From Streptomonospora salina (lineage in GTDB: Bacteria > Actinomycetota > Actinomycetes > Streptosporangiales > Streptosporangiaceae), in NCBI RefSeq assembly GCF_014204715.1, contig NZ_JACHLY010000001.1, forward strand, positions 1,116,001 through 1,180,000: a stretch of 64,000 bases of DNA, read 5' to 3'. The notes below the pieces were generated by a model. The model had not been told where the DNA came from, ran no database searches, and saw only the letters and a program-made list of their open reading frames with translations. This document shows, piece by piece, positions 8,624 through 16,197 of the stretch. The translations under genes and the position numbers were made by a program. Each line of letters starts with the position of its first letter. Position 1 is the first letter of the stretch.

Positions 8624-9847
8624 ATGCGCCCGCTGCCTTCATCCCCCCGATCCCCGGCCCCCGACCCGGCCGTCGGCCCCGCCGACCTCCCCTCCCCCGG
8701 CGGCGACCGCCCGCTGCGCGTGGCGATCGTGACCGAGTCCTTCCTTCCGCAGGTGAACGGTGTCACCAACTCCGTGTGCCGGGTGGCCGAACATCTGCGC
8801 GCCCGCGGCCACGAAGCGCTCATCCTGGCGCCCGGGGCCGGCCCGACCTCCTACGCCGGGTTCCCGGTGGTGCGGCTGCCGAGCGTGCCGCTGCCGGTGT
8901 ACCGCTCGTTCGCGCTGGGGCTGCCGGCGCCCCGGCTGCTGACGGCGGCCCTGCGCGCCTTCGCGCCCGATGTGGTGCACCTGGCTTCGCCGGCGGTGCT
9001 GGGCGGCGCGGCCGTGGACGCCGCCCGCCCGCTGGCCCTGCCGACGGTGGCCGTCTACCAGACCGACCTGCCCGGCTTCGCCGGCCGCTACGGCCTGCCG
9101 GGCGCGGAGGCGCTGTGGCCGATGCTGCGCCGGGTCCACGCGGCCGTGGACCGCACCCTCGTGCCGTCCTCGGCGACGCGGGCCGCGCTGGCCGAGCACG
9201 GGTTCCCCCGGCTGGGTCTGTGGCGGCGCGGCGTGGACGCCGAACGGTTCCACCCGCGCCACCGCGATCCCGCCTTGCGCCGCCGCCTGGCGCCGCAGGG
9301 CGGGGTTCTGGTCGGCTACGTCGGGCGGCTCTCCAAGGACAAGCGGGTGGATCTGCTCGCCCACGCGGCGCGGCTGCGCGGCGCGCGGCTGGTGGTGGTC
9401 GGCGACGGCCCCGAGCGGGAGCGGCTGCGCCGCAGGATCCCGTCGGCGGTGTTCGTCGGCCAGCGCACGGGCGAGGACCTGTCGCGCCTGTACGCGTCGC
9501 TGGACGTGTTCGTGCACACCGGCGCCGACGAGACGTTCTGCCAGACGGTGCAGGAGGCGCTGGCCTCGGGTGTCCCGGTGGCGGCGCCGGCGGCGGGCGG
9601 GCCGCTGGACCTCGTCGATCCCGAAACCAACGGTCTGCTCTACGCCGCGGACTCGGTGCGCGAGCTGCGCGTAGCGCTGGGGCGGATGATCCGCAACCCC
9701 GACCTGCGGGACCGCCTGGCGGCGGCCGCTCGGCCGTCGGTCGAGGCGCGGACCTGGGAGTCCGTGGGCGACGAGCTGCTCGGCCACTACCGCTCGGTGA
9801 TCGGTCCCGCGGCCGCGTCGGCGCCCCGTGTTGCGCTGCGCGGCTGA
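8624..9847 (+). CDS. GT4 glycosyltransferase (MgtA/PimB-like alpha-mannosyltransferase)
   Basis: 407-aa GT-B enzyme. The N-terminal Rossmann half opens with LRVAIVTESFLPQVNGVTNS and VVHLASPAVLGGAAVDA. The donor half has GYVGRLSKDKRVDLL, VVVGDGPERERL and the EX7E pair within GADETFCQTVQEALASG, then PVAAPAAGGPLDLV. This wording matches actinobacterial GDP-mannose-dependent mannosyltransferases of the MgtA/PimB group, which build mannosylated membrane glycolipids (lipomannan-type anchors). ATG 8624 has GGAGAA 6 nt upstream. The first ~30 residues are Pro-rich and probably disordered. Donor sugar and acceptor are inferred from family resemblance only. Confidence 0.85.
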   Translation: MRPLPSSPRSPAPDPAVGPADLPSPGGDRPLRVAIVTESFLPQVNGVTNSVCRVAEHLRARGHEALILAPGAGPTSYAGFPVVRLPSVPLPVYRSFALGLPAPRLLTAALRAFAPDVVHLASPAVLGGAAVDAARPLALPTVAVYQTDLPGFAGRYGLPGAEALWPMLRRVHAAVDRTLVPSSATRAALAEHGFPRLGLWRRGVDAERFHPRHRDPALRRRLAPQGGVLVGYVGRLSKDKRVDLLAHAARLRGARLVVVGDGPERERLRRRIPSAVFVGQRTGEDLSRLYASLDVFVHTGADETFCQTVQEALASGVPVAAPAAGGPLDLVDPETNGLLYAADSVRELRVALGRMIRNPDLRDRLAAAARPSVEARTWESVGDELLGHYRSVIGPAAASAPRVALRG

Positions 9848-9935
9848 ATCGGGGTTACGCTGGCCCGCGGCGGGGTGCGGACTCGGCCCTTCCGCAATGA
9901 CCGGTGATCCGCTCCCCGCCGACCGCCATGCCGCG

Positions 9936-9968
9936 GCGGCCCCGGACCGTCCGCGCGTCCGGGGCCGC
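9936..9968. terminator. Bidirectional terminator between convergent genes
   Basis: GCGGCCCCGGA pairs perfectly with TCCGGGGCCGC (11 bp, 11-nt loop) between the glycosyltransferase stop at 9847 and the aminotransferase stop at 9982. Confidence 0.65.
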
Positions 9969-9981
9969 GGCGCGGCCGGTT

Positions 9982-11292
9982 TCAGGCGGTGCGGGCGCGG
10001 AGGGCGGCCGCGTCGGACGGGCCGTCGGCGGCGTCGCCGGGTCCCACGTCTTCCAGGACGTCGCTGAGCCGGTCGAGCTGGTCGGCGATCCAGGGAAGTT
10101 CCAGGGGGTCGTCGGCGTCCAGCGCGGCGGCGCGCCGGTCCTCGGTGTCGCCGTAGAGCAGGCTGGTGGCGACGCGCATGCGCAGCGCGTCCGAGGCGTC
10201 GCCGAATTCCGATCCCGGCAGCACGCCCATCCCGTAGTGCTCCAGCAGCAGCGCGGTCAGCTCGGCCCCGGTGGTCACTCCGTGCTCGCGGGCGAGGTGG
10301 CCGCGCCAGGCTTCCAGGTCGGGGTAGCAGTAGAAGGCCGCCTGCGGCGCGGCCGCTACGGCCCCGGCTTTGACGAACCGGCCGGCGGCCTCGCGGGCGA
10401 CGATGCCGTGCAGGCGCGCGCTGCGGCGGATGCGCTCGGTGAGTTCGTCGGGTTCGGTGAAGGCGTAGGCGCCGGCCTGCTGGATGGGCGCGGCCGGGCT
10501 GGACCAGATCTCGCTGGCGACTCCGAGCAGCCCGGCGCGCAGGGCGCGGCCTCGGGCGCTGTCGGGTAGCCGGACGACGCCCAGTCGCCAGCCGCCCAGG
10601 GCGAGGTTCTTGCTGAGTCCGGTGGTGACCACGGTGCGCTCGGGCGCGTATTCGGCGGCGCTGTGGACCTGGGCGGCGTCGTCGTGCACGAGGTCGCGGT
10701 AGATCTCGTCGGAGATGACGACGAGGCCGAGTTCGCGGGCGGTATCGGCGAGGCGGCGCAGTGTGGCGGCGGAGGCGACCGTGCCGGTGGGGTTGTCGGG
10801 GGCCGTGACGACGACCGAGCGGACGTCGCGGCCGCGGGCGCGGGCGCTGCGTACCGCCGCGGCCAGCAGGTCGGGCTCGGGGACGCCGCCCTGGGCCGGG
10901 GCGGTGGGAATCTGCAGGCATTCGGCTCGCGCCAGGTGCGCTTGGGCGGCGTAGCTGACCCAGCTGGGCGCCGCCGCGGCGGTGTCGCCGCCGATGGTCA
11001 GCAGCAGGCTGTAGAGCAGCGGTTTGCTTCCGGGGCCGGCGACGACGAGGTCGGGGTCGGTGGGCAGACCGCGGCGCTGCCAGTACCCCGCTGCGGCGTC
11101 GCGGAGCTCGGCGGCGCCGGCGACCGGCCCGTAGGCGTTGTTTCCGCCTCCCGCGATGAGGGCGTCGCGCATGGCGGGGTGGACGGGTAATCCCGCTTCG
11201 CCGAATCCCAGCGGAAGAACGGGGAGCCCGCGGCGCCGCCTCTCGGCAAGTGCCTCGTTGACGGCGAGGGTCGCGGACAGGGTGACAGGCAT
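9982..11292 (-). CDS. Class I/II PLP-dependent aminotransferase
   Basis: Fold-type I PLP enzyme of 436 aa. Visible are LGFGEAGLPVHPAM at the N-terminus, the loop NNAYGPVAGAAELRDA, VVTAPDNPTGTV (aromatic-type NPTG), VISDEIYRDL (PLP-ring Asp and Tyr) and the Schiff-base lysine in TGLSKNLALGGWRLG, so it should be active. Family members transaminate aspartate, aromatic or branched-chain amino acids; the substrate is not readable here. The gene is divergent from a LysR regulator with only 133 bp between the starts, the classical arrangement for a LysR target, so it is probably controlled by that regulator. Confidence 0.85.
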   Translation of the reverse strand: MPVTLSATLAVNEALAERRRRGLPVLPLGFGEAGLPVHPAMRDALIAGGGNNAYGPVAGAAELRDAAAGYWQRRGLPTDPDLVVAGPGSKPLLYSLLLTIGGDTAAAAPSWVSYAAQAHLARAECLQIPTAPAQGGVPEPDLLAAAVRSARARGRDVRSVVVTAPDNPTGTVASAATLRRLADTARELGLVVISDEIYRDLVHDDAAQVHSAAEYAPERTVVTTGLSKNLALGGWRLGVVRLPDSARGRALRAGLLGVASEIWSSPAAPIQQAGAYAFTEPDELTERIRRSARLHGIVAREAAGRFVKAGAVAAAPQAAFYCYPDLEAWRGHLAREHGVTTGAELTALLLEHYGMGVLPGSEFGDASDALRMRVATSLLYGDTEDRRAAALDADDPLELPWIADQLDRLSDVLEDVGPGDAADGPSDAAALRARTA

Positions 11293-11405
11293 GGAGAGAT
11301 CAGCTCCGCGGATCGACGAAAGTGCAGCGGGGGTGCGTGCCGGCCGCTCCCCTCCCCGTCAAGCCTGCCCGCTGCCCCCCATCAGGACAAGCGACTCTTT
11401 TCGAT

Positions 11406-11429
11406 GCATAGCGTAAGCTGAACTTATGC
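11406..11429. promoter_or_regulatory. Inverted repeat at the LysR start, candidate LysR operator
   Basis: GCATA (11406-11410) and TATGC (11425-11429) form a 5-bp inverted repeat with a 14-nt spacer spanning the LysR -10 region and start codon, in the divergent promoter region. Size and place suit autoregulation by a LysR dimer, but the arms are short. Confidence 0.3.
11414..11419 (+). promoter_or_regulatory. -10 element TAAGCT for a leaderless lysR mRNA
   Basis: TAAGCT sits 6 nt before the ATG at 11426, with no Shine-Dalgarno sequence between; a leaderless start is likely. Confidence 0.45.
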
Positions 11430-12370
11430 TTGATATTCGGCGGCTGCAGCTGCTCAAGGAGTTCGCCGACCGGGGGTCCATCGCGGGCGCGGCCGAGACC
11501 CTGGGCTACACCCCCTCGGCGGTCTCGCAGCAACTGTCGGCGCTGGAGCGCGAAGCGGGCACGCAGCTGCTGGACCGCACCGCGCGCAGCGCCGAACTGA
11601 CCGACGGCGGGCGGTTGCTGGCCGAGCACGCCGAGCAGATCCTGGCCATGGTCGAGGCGGCGGAGTCGGTGCTGGCCCAGCAGGCCGGCGCCGTGCTGGG
11701 GCCGGTCACCGTCACCGCCTTCCCCACCGCCGCCGTGGCGCTGGCGCCTCTGCTGGCCCAGCGCCTGCACCAGCAGGAGGGCTTGCAGCTGGTGCTGCGC
11801 CAGAGCGTGGGCGCGGCCGGGGTGCGCCAGGTCTCCTCGGCCGAGGTCGACATCGCGGTCATCGACGACTGGTCGGGGCTTCCGCCCGACAGCGGTACGG
11901 GCAAGCTGCGCCACGTGCACCTGCTGCACGACCCGCTGGTACTGGCGCTGCCGTCCGACCATCCCCTGGCCGACACGAGCCGCCCGGTCGAGCTGGCCCG
12001 GCTGCTGGAGGAGTCCTGGATCCACGCCCCCCGGGGCGAGCCCTCCCGGGAGGGCACCGACCGGCTGTTCGCGCGTGTGGGCGGCGCGCCGTCGACCGCC
12101 TGGGAGTTCCAGGGCCAGGGCACCATCCTCAACCTGGTCGCGCGCGGAATCGGCATCGCGGCGGTGCCGGCGCTCGCGCTGGCGTCGGGCACGTCGGGGC
12201 TGGCTTTCCGGCTGCTGCCGCAGGCGCCGACGCGCCATGCCTACGCGGTGGTGCGGGCCACCCGGATGCGCCGGCCGGCGATCGAACTGACGCTGCGGGC
12301 GCTGCGCCGCTCCGCCGAGGAGGTGCAGGCGACACTCGACACCGAGCTGCACGGCACCGGCGCGCAGTGA
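11426..12370 (+). CDS. LysR-family transcriptional regulator
   Basis: 314-aa regulator. The N-terminal winged HTH is at residues about 2-62: LDIRRLQLLKEFADRGSIAG, AAETLGYTPSAVSQQLSALE, then the wing with LLDRTARSAELTDGGRLL. The rest (about 90-300) is the usual LysR co-inducer-binding domain, with IAAVPALALA near its end. Distance from the starts makes the divergent aminotransferase its most likely target. The ATG at 11426 is right at the HTH onset and follows a -10 hexamer by 6 nt. The inducer is unknown. Confidence 0.93.
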   Translation: MLDIRRLQLLKEFADRGSIAGAAETLGYTPSAVSQQLSALEREAGTQLLDRTARSAELTDGGRLLAEHAEQILAMVEAAESVLAQQAGAVLGPVTVTAFPTAAVALAPLLAQRLHQQEGLQLVLRQSVGAAGVRQVSSAEVDIAVIDDWSGLPPDSGTGKLRHVHLLHDPLVLALPSDHPLADTSRPVELARLLEESWIHAPRGEPSREGTDRLFARVGGAPSTAWEFQGQGTILNLVARGIGIAAVPALALASGTSGLAFRLLPQAPTRHAYAVVRATRMRRPAIELTLRALRRSAEEVQATLDTELHGTGAQ

Positions 12371-12378
12371 GGTGCGCC

Positions 12379-12395
12379 GCCGCCGGGCCGGCGGC
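12379..12395. terminator. GC palindrome between convergent lysR and coiled-coil gene
   Basis: GCCGCCGG and CCGGCGGC flank one base, 8 nt after the lysR stop. As RNA it can form only a short, tight hairpin; weak terminator candidate. Confidence 0.3.
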
Positions 12396-12403
12396 CCGCG
12401 GGT

Positions 12404-12730
12404 CTATCCGCCGGCCCAGCTCTCGGAGGGGCGGATCCGGCGCTGCAGCCGCTGCAGGCGCCGGTGCAGCCGCCGCGAGACGTGGCGGGCGCGGTCGCGC
12501 TGCTCGCGGGTGACCCAGAAGCGCTCGAAGGCTTCCATGCGCTGCCGGCGGAGCTCGTCGGCGCGCTGCTCGGCTTCTTCGACCTGGCGCTGGAGCTCGC
12601 CGTGGGCGCGCTCCAGCTCGGCGAGTGCCTCGTCGCACTCGTCGGCCTCACGCTGGACCCGCCTCAAACGGGCGGCCACACCGTGGATGTGCGCCGCCGC
12701 GTTCGGCCGGCCCGTCCCTACGAACCACAC
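12404..12730 (-). CDS. Small basic coiled-coil protein, unknown function
   Basis: About 108 aa if it starts at the GTG at 12730; an ATG at 12832 would add 34 residues encoded by less GC-rich DNA that looks more like a promoter than coding sequence. From about residue 20 it is one long charged coiled coil (RLRRVQREADECDEALAELE, then heptads rich in E, Q and R), ending in a strongly basic segment RRLHRRLQRLQRRIRP. No known domain recognised. The basic tail may bind nucleic acid or membrane, which is a guess. It is downstream of and co-directional with the glycosyltransferase gene, and converges on lysR. Confidence 0.5.
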   Translation of the reverse strand: MWFVGTGRPNAAAHIHGVAARLRRVQREADECDEALAELERAHGELQRQVEEAEQRADELRRQRMEAFERFWVTREQRDRARHVSRRLHRRLQRLQRRIRPSESWAGG

Positions 12731-12927
12731 ACCTGGAGATCTATCCGCCGACCGCAGCGGTATCACCGTTATGTGGTGCAAAGAATGCGGAAAGCCACCG
12801 ACGCCGCGAATCTGACGCTTTGCGCGAATCATCGACTCAAGAGCGCTTTACTACGAACACCGCATGTGCGGCGTTATGTCGGAGTTCGCGGCGCCGGTGC
12901 CCGCGTCGGAGCCCCGTCCCGAGGCGC

Positions 12928-14244
12928 TCAGGCGGCGATCACCTGGCGGCGCAGCCGCGGGCGCGCCCCCTGCAGCGGCGTGCGGGAACGGCGCAGCCCC
13001 GCGAAGCGGCGCGGCCGCACCTCACCGTAGATCTCGGCGAACCGGTCCAGCGAGCGCCGGTGGTCGTGGCGGCAGGCGGCCTCGCGGCTGGCCGCGCCCA
13101 TCTCGGCGCGCGCACGCTCGGGCTCCAGCACCGCCAGCAGGTTCTCGGCCAGCGTACCGACGTCGCCGGGCCGGTACAGGTAGCCGTTGCGGCCGTGGGC
13201 CACCAGGTGCGGAAGCGCCAGCGCGTCGGCGGCCACCACCGGCAGCCCCGTCGACATCGCCTCCAAAGTGGCGATGCTCTGCAGCTCGGCGACGCTGCCG
13301 ATGGCGAACATGTCGGCGGCGACATAGACCTGCGGAAGGTCGGCGTCGGGCACGAACCCCAGGAAATGCACCCGGTCGGCCACACCGAGCTCGGCGGCCA
13401 GCCCGCGCAGCTCCTGCTCGCGCTGGCCGACCCCGGCCAGCGCCAACTGCGCGTCGCGCCCCTCCAGCACCCGCGGCAGCGCCCGGATCAGATCGTCGAT
13501 GCGCTTCTCCTCGTCGAGCCGCCCGACGAAGGCGATCGTGTCCCGGTCGGGCAGGCCGAAGCGTTCCCGCGCGGCGGCTCGCTCGGCCGGACGCGGGTGG
13601 AACCGCTCCAGGTCGATGCCGCAGGACACCGGCTCCACGGCCCGGCCGAAGCCCTTCTCGGCCAGCAGCACCGCCGCGCGCTCGGTGGGCGTGGTGACGA
13701 AGTCGGACCGGTAGGCCACCCGCACCATGTCGCGCCAGGCCAGCGCACCGGCGGCGCCGTGCAACCGTTCGGGGATGTGGGCGTGGCCGAACAGGTTGTC
13801 GGGCATGAAGTGGTTGGTCAGCACCACCGGAACCCCCGCCGACCGGGCCCGGCCGATCGCCGCCCGGCTGGTGGTGAAGTGGCTCTGGGCGTGCACGACA
13901 TGGGGATCCAGCCGCTCGATCAGCCGGTCCAGGTGGCCGCCGATGCCCGCCGGCACCGTGGTGCGCATCGTGTCGTGCACCAGCACCGATACCGACCGCA
14001 GCTGGTGCAGGGTCACCCCCGAGTGGACCTCGATACCCGGCAGACCGGTGGGAGAGGGGCAGGCCACGTGCACGTCGTGCCCGCGCGCCGCCAGACCGGT
14101 GGCCAGACGGTGGGTGAAGTAGGCCGCGCCGTTGACGTCGGGCGGGTAGGTGTCGCCCGTGATCAGCACGCGCAGCCGGTCGTACCCGCCGCCGTCCTCC
14201 CCGGCTCCGGTGCGCGCTCGGGGGTGTTCGGTCAGGGTGGTCAT
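12928..14244 (-). CDS. GT4-family glycosyltransferase
   Basis: 438-aa GT-B glycosyltransferase. Motifs in order: LRVLITGDTYPPDVNGAAYF at residues about 24-43, the acceptor-side VVHAQSHFTTSRAAIGRA, VTTPTERAAVLL, CGIDLERFHP, the donor-domain start FVGRLDEEKRIDDLI, and EX7E in ELQSIATLEAMSTGLPVVA. These are the features of UDP- or GDP-sugar retaining transferases acting on lipids or cell-surface glycans. Its ATG (14244) overlaps the stop of the upstream DMT permease (ATGA), so the two are translationally coupled, and the permease may export or import something linked to this glycan pathway. The C-terminal 40 residues are Arg-rich. Donor and acceptor unknown. Confidence 0.85.
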   Translation of the reverse strand: MTTLTEHPRARTGAGEDGGGYDRLRVLITGDTYPPDVNGAAYFTHRLATGLAARGHDVHVACPSPTGLPGIEVHSGVTLHQLRSVSVLVHDTMRTTVPAGIGGHLDRLIERLDPHVVHAQSHFTTSRAAIGRARSAGVPVVLTNHFMPDNLFGHAHIPERLHGAAGALAWRDMVRVAYRSDFVTTPTERAAVLLAEKGFGRAVEPVSCGIDLERFHPRPAERAAARERFGLPDRDTIAFVGRLDEEKRIDDLIRALPRVLEGRDAQLALAGVGQREQELRGLAAELGVADRVHFLGFVPDADLPQVYVAADMFAIGSVAELQSIATLEAMSTGLPVVAADALALPHLVAHGRNGYLYRPGDVGTLAENLLAVLEPERARAEMGAASREAACRHDHRRSLDRFAEIYGEVRPRRFAGLRRSRTPLQGARPRLRRQVIAA

Positions 14245-15188
14245 CGGGACTCTCCTGAGGTCGTGGTCGATCGCGTGCCCGACGAAGCGGGATCGGGCTC
14301 GGGTGTATTCGGGGCGGCACCGGCCCGTTCGGAGCCGCCCGCCTCGGGATTGCGGTTGCGTGCCAAGGCGAGCACGACGGTGCCGGCGATCGCCAGCAGC
14401 GCCGCGCCCGCGGCCAGCCCCCGGTCCAACGGCGTGGCCGGCAGGCCCTCGCCCAGCACCAGCGCGCCGATGCCCGCACCGACGACGGGGTCGACCACCA
14501 GCAGCGTCGCGTAGGCGGCAGCGAAGTGGCCGGTGCGGTAGGCGTTCTGCTGGAACAGCCCGCCCAGCAGGGCCGACGCCACGGCCAGCGGGGTCAGCCA
14601 CGTGAGCACCGCGGTCCAGTCGGCGGCCGCGTTGGCGGCCACCACACGGGACAGCGCCGACGTGGTCCCCAGCGCCGCGCCGCCGACCGTAGCCAGCAGC
14701 AGCGCCCGCGGACCGGGCGCCACCCAGTGGGCGGCCACGTAGACAGCCGCACCCAGCACCGCGATACCGCCGGTGAGCGCCAGGGCGGTGAGCAACGGCA
14801 ACTGCGGGGTCCGGGCGGCGTGCGGAAACAGCGACAGCAGCCCGACCAGCCCCACCGTCACGGCCGCGCCCGCGGCGATCTCGCCGGTCCGCACCCGGCG
14901 CCGGTTGAACAGCGCTGTCAGCGCGATGGCGAACACCAGTCCGCTGACGCCGATGGGCTGGATGATGGTCAGCGGCGCGCCGCTGAGCGCGATCAGGTGC
15001 AGTACGACGCCCGCGCCGGCGCCGGCGGTGCCCGCCAGCCAGCGGGGGCGCCCGGCCAGATGCACGAGGAAACCCGCCGACGCCACGGTGCGGCCGGGTG
15101 CCCGCACCGCATCGCGCTCCTGCAGCGCCGATCCCAGAGCCATGCAGAACGCGCCCGCGAGGGCGGTCAGCACGGACGCGACGATCAC
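14241..15188 (-). CDS. DMT/EamA-type permease
   Basis: 315-aa protein with nine to ten hydrophobic segments, in two similar halves. N-terminal half: VIVASVLTALAGAFCMALGS, then VVLHLIALSGAPLTIIQPIG; C-terminal half: WTAVLTWLTPLAVASALLGG and VVDPVVGAGIGALVLGEGLP, the latter the typical EamA motif. The start chosen is GTG 15188, which has GGGGAGGA ~10 nt upstream and leaves the first helix at the N-terminus; the upstream open frame is Trp/Pro-rich. The C-terminus is a ~30-residue Ser/Thr/Pro tail. It overlaps the glycosyltransferase by four bases. Substrate unknown. Confidence 0.8.
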   Translation of the reverse strand: MIVASVLTALAGAFCMALGSALQERDAVRAPGRTVASAGFLVHLAGRPRWLAGTAGAGAGVVLHLIALSGAPLTIIQPIGVSGLVFAIALTALFNRRRVRTGEIAAGAAVTVGLVGLLSLFPHAARTPQLPLLTALALTGGIAVLGAAVYVAAHWVAPGPRALLLATVGGAALGTTSALSRVVAANAAADWTAVLTWLTPLAVASALLGGLFQQNAYRTGHFAAAYATLLVVDPVVGAGIGALVLGEGLPATPLDRGLAAGAALLAIAGTVVLALARNRNPEAGGSERAGAAPNTPEPDPASSGTRSTTTSGESR

Positions 15189-15456
15189 GTTCGCTCGTCC
15201 TCCCCTCGTCGCCGGCGGCGGCTGCGGATCCGTTCGGGTGCCCCGGTCTCCCCACCACCAGCCAAGTACATCCACCGCGGCCGATCGATGCCGTCACCAC
15301 CCGGATCCGGGTAGTGCCTGCCCCACTGCGCCACGGGGCCACGCGCTCCCGCACCGCTCCGACGCGGCCGCAGACCGCCTGCGACCTGGATACCGGATCG
15401 ACCTGTCCGGTTCCCGGCAGTCCGGGTAACCGGGCGAAGCATCCGGTCAAGAGTCG

Positions 15457-16088
15457 GTGACCGCGAGCGGCCCCTCCCCCATCGCTACCCGCCGCAACGG
15501 CCCGGCACGTGCACGGCGCGACCCGGCCGCGCCCGAGGAAGCGGCGCCCGTAGCCGCGCACGTCGCGGCGGCCGCGCGCACGCTGGCCCACCGGGTGCTG
15601 CCCGTACCGGCCGACACCCTGCGCCACACGTCCTGGATCTCCCCCCGCCGCAACGTCGCGCCCGCGGGCGCGCGGGCGCGGCGCAAACGCGTGCGGGCGC
15701 TGGCCGAGGCGCTGACGGCGTCGGTCGAGCCCGTCCGCCGGCACGGCGAGGCCGTTTCGCTGTCGCTCACCGGCGGCCGCGACAGCAGGCTGGTTGCGGC
15801 GGTGCTGCACGCGCCGGGATCCCGTTCCGGGCGACCACCCGCGGCTTCGACGGCCATCCCGACGTCGTCCTGGCGCGGCGGATCTGCGCGCGCCTGGGCG
15901 TGACCGACCACCGGGTGAGCGCGCCCCGGCGCGACGGCGACGACGCCGTACTCGTCGAGCACCCGCTGCCGCGCACCCCGCAGGTCTGGCACCTCTACCC
16001 GGTGGCGGTGCTGCTGTCCGGCGAGTGGCTGGCGCCCACCCCGCCTCCGGGTGAGCACGGCGAGCACATCAGGGTGGCGATCCGGTAG
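15457..16088 (+). pseudogene. Frameshifted remnant of an asparagine-synthase-like (PP-loop) gene
   Basis: The first frame (from GTG 15457) reads ADTLRHTSWISPRRNVAP, then AVSLSLTGGRDSRLVAAVLH, which contains the ATP-pyrophosphatase PP-loop (S-x-G-x-D-S type). It then degenerates after about 15812. The next frame continues the same protein in sense: AGIPFRATTRGFDGHPDVVL followed by ARRICARLGVTDHRVSAPRRDGDD, ending at 16088. So one base has been lost near 15811-15813 in a run of GCG/CC. The N-terminal glutaminase half and most of the C-terminal synthetase domain are also missing. I read it as a decaying copy of an actinobacterial asparagine-synthase-related protein. No clear Shine-Dalgarno or promoter was seen. 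Confidence 0.65.
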
Positions 16089-16167
16089 GCGCGCGGCCGG
16101 TTCCGGGCGCCGGGGACCGGGGCCGCCGGTTCCGGAGCGTTCCGGGTCATGGCACCATGGGTCGACG

Positions 16168-16183
16168 ATTGGTCTAGACCGGA
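16168..16183. promoter_or_regulatory. DasR-responsive element (dre) upstream of GH20 gene
   Basis: ATTGGTCTAGACCGGA contains the uninterrupted palindrome TGGTCTAGACC-type core of the dre consensus (ACTGGTCTAGACCACT) known from Streptomyces. It ends 14 nt before the GTG start at 16198, a position where binding of the GntR-family repressor DasR would block transcription or elongation until glucosamine-6-phosphate accumulates. The dasR gene is not in this window. Confidence 0.82.
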
Positions 16184-16197
16184 TGGGAGCACCTTCC

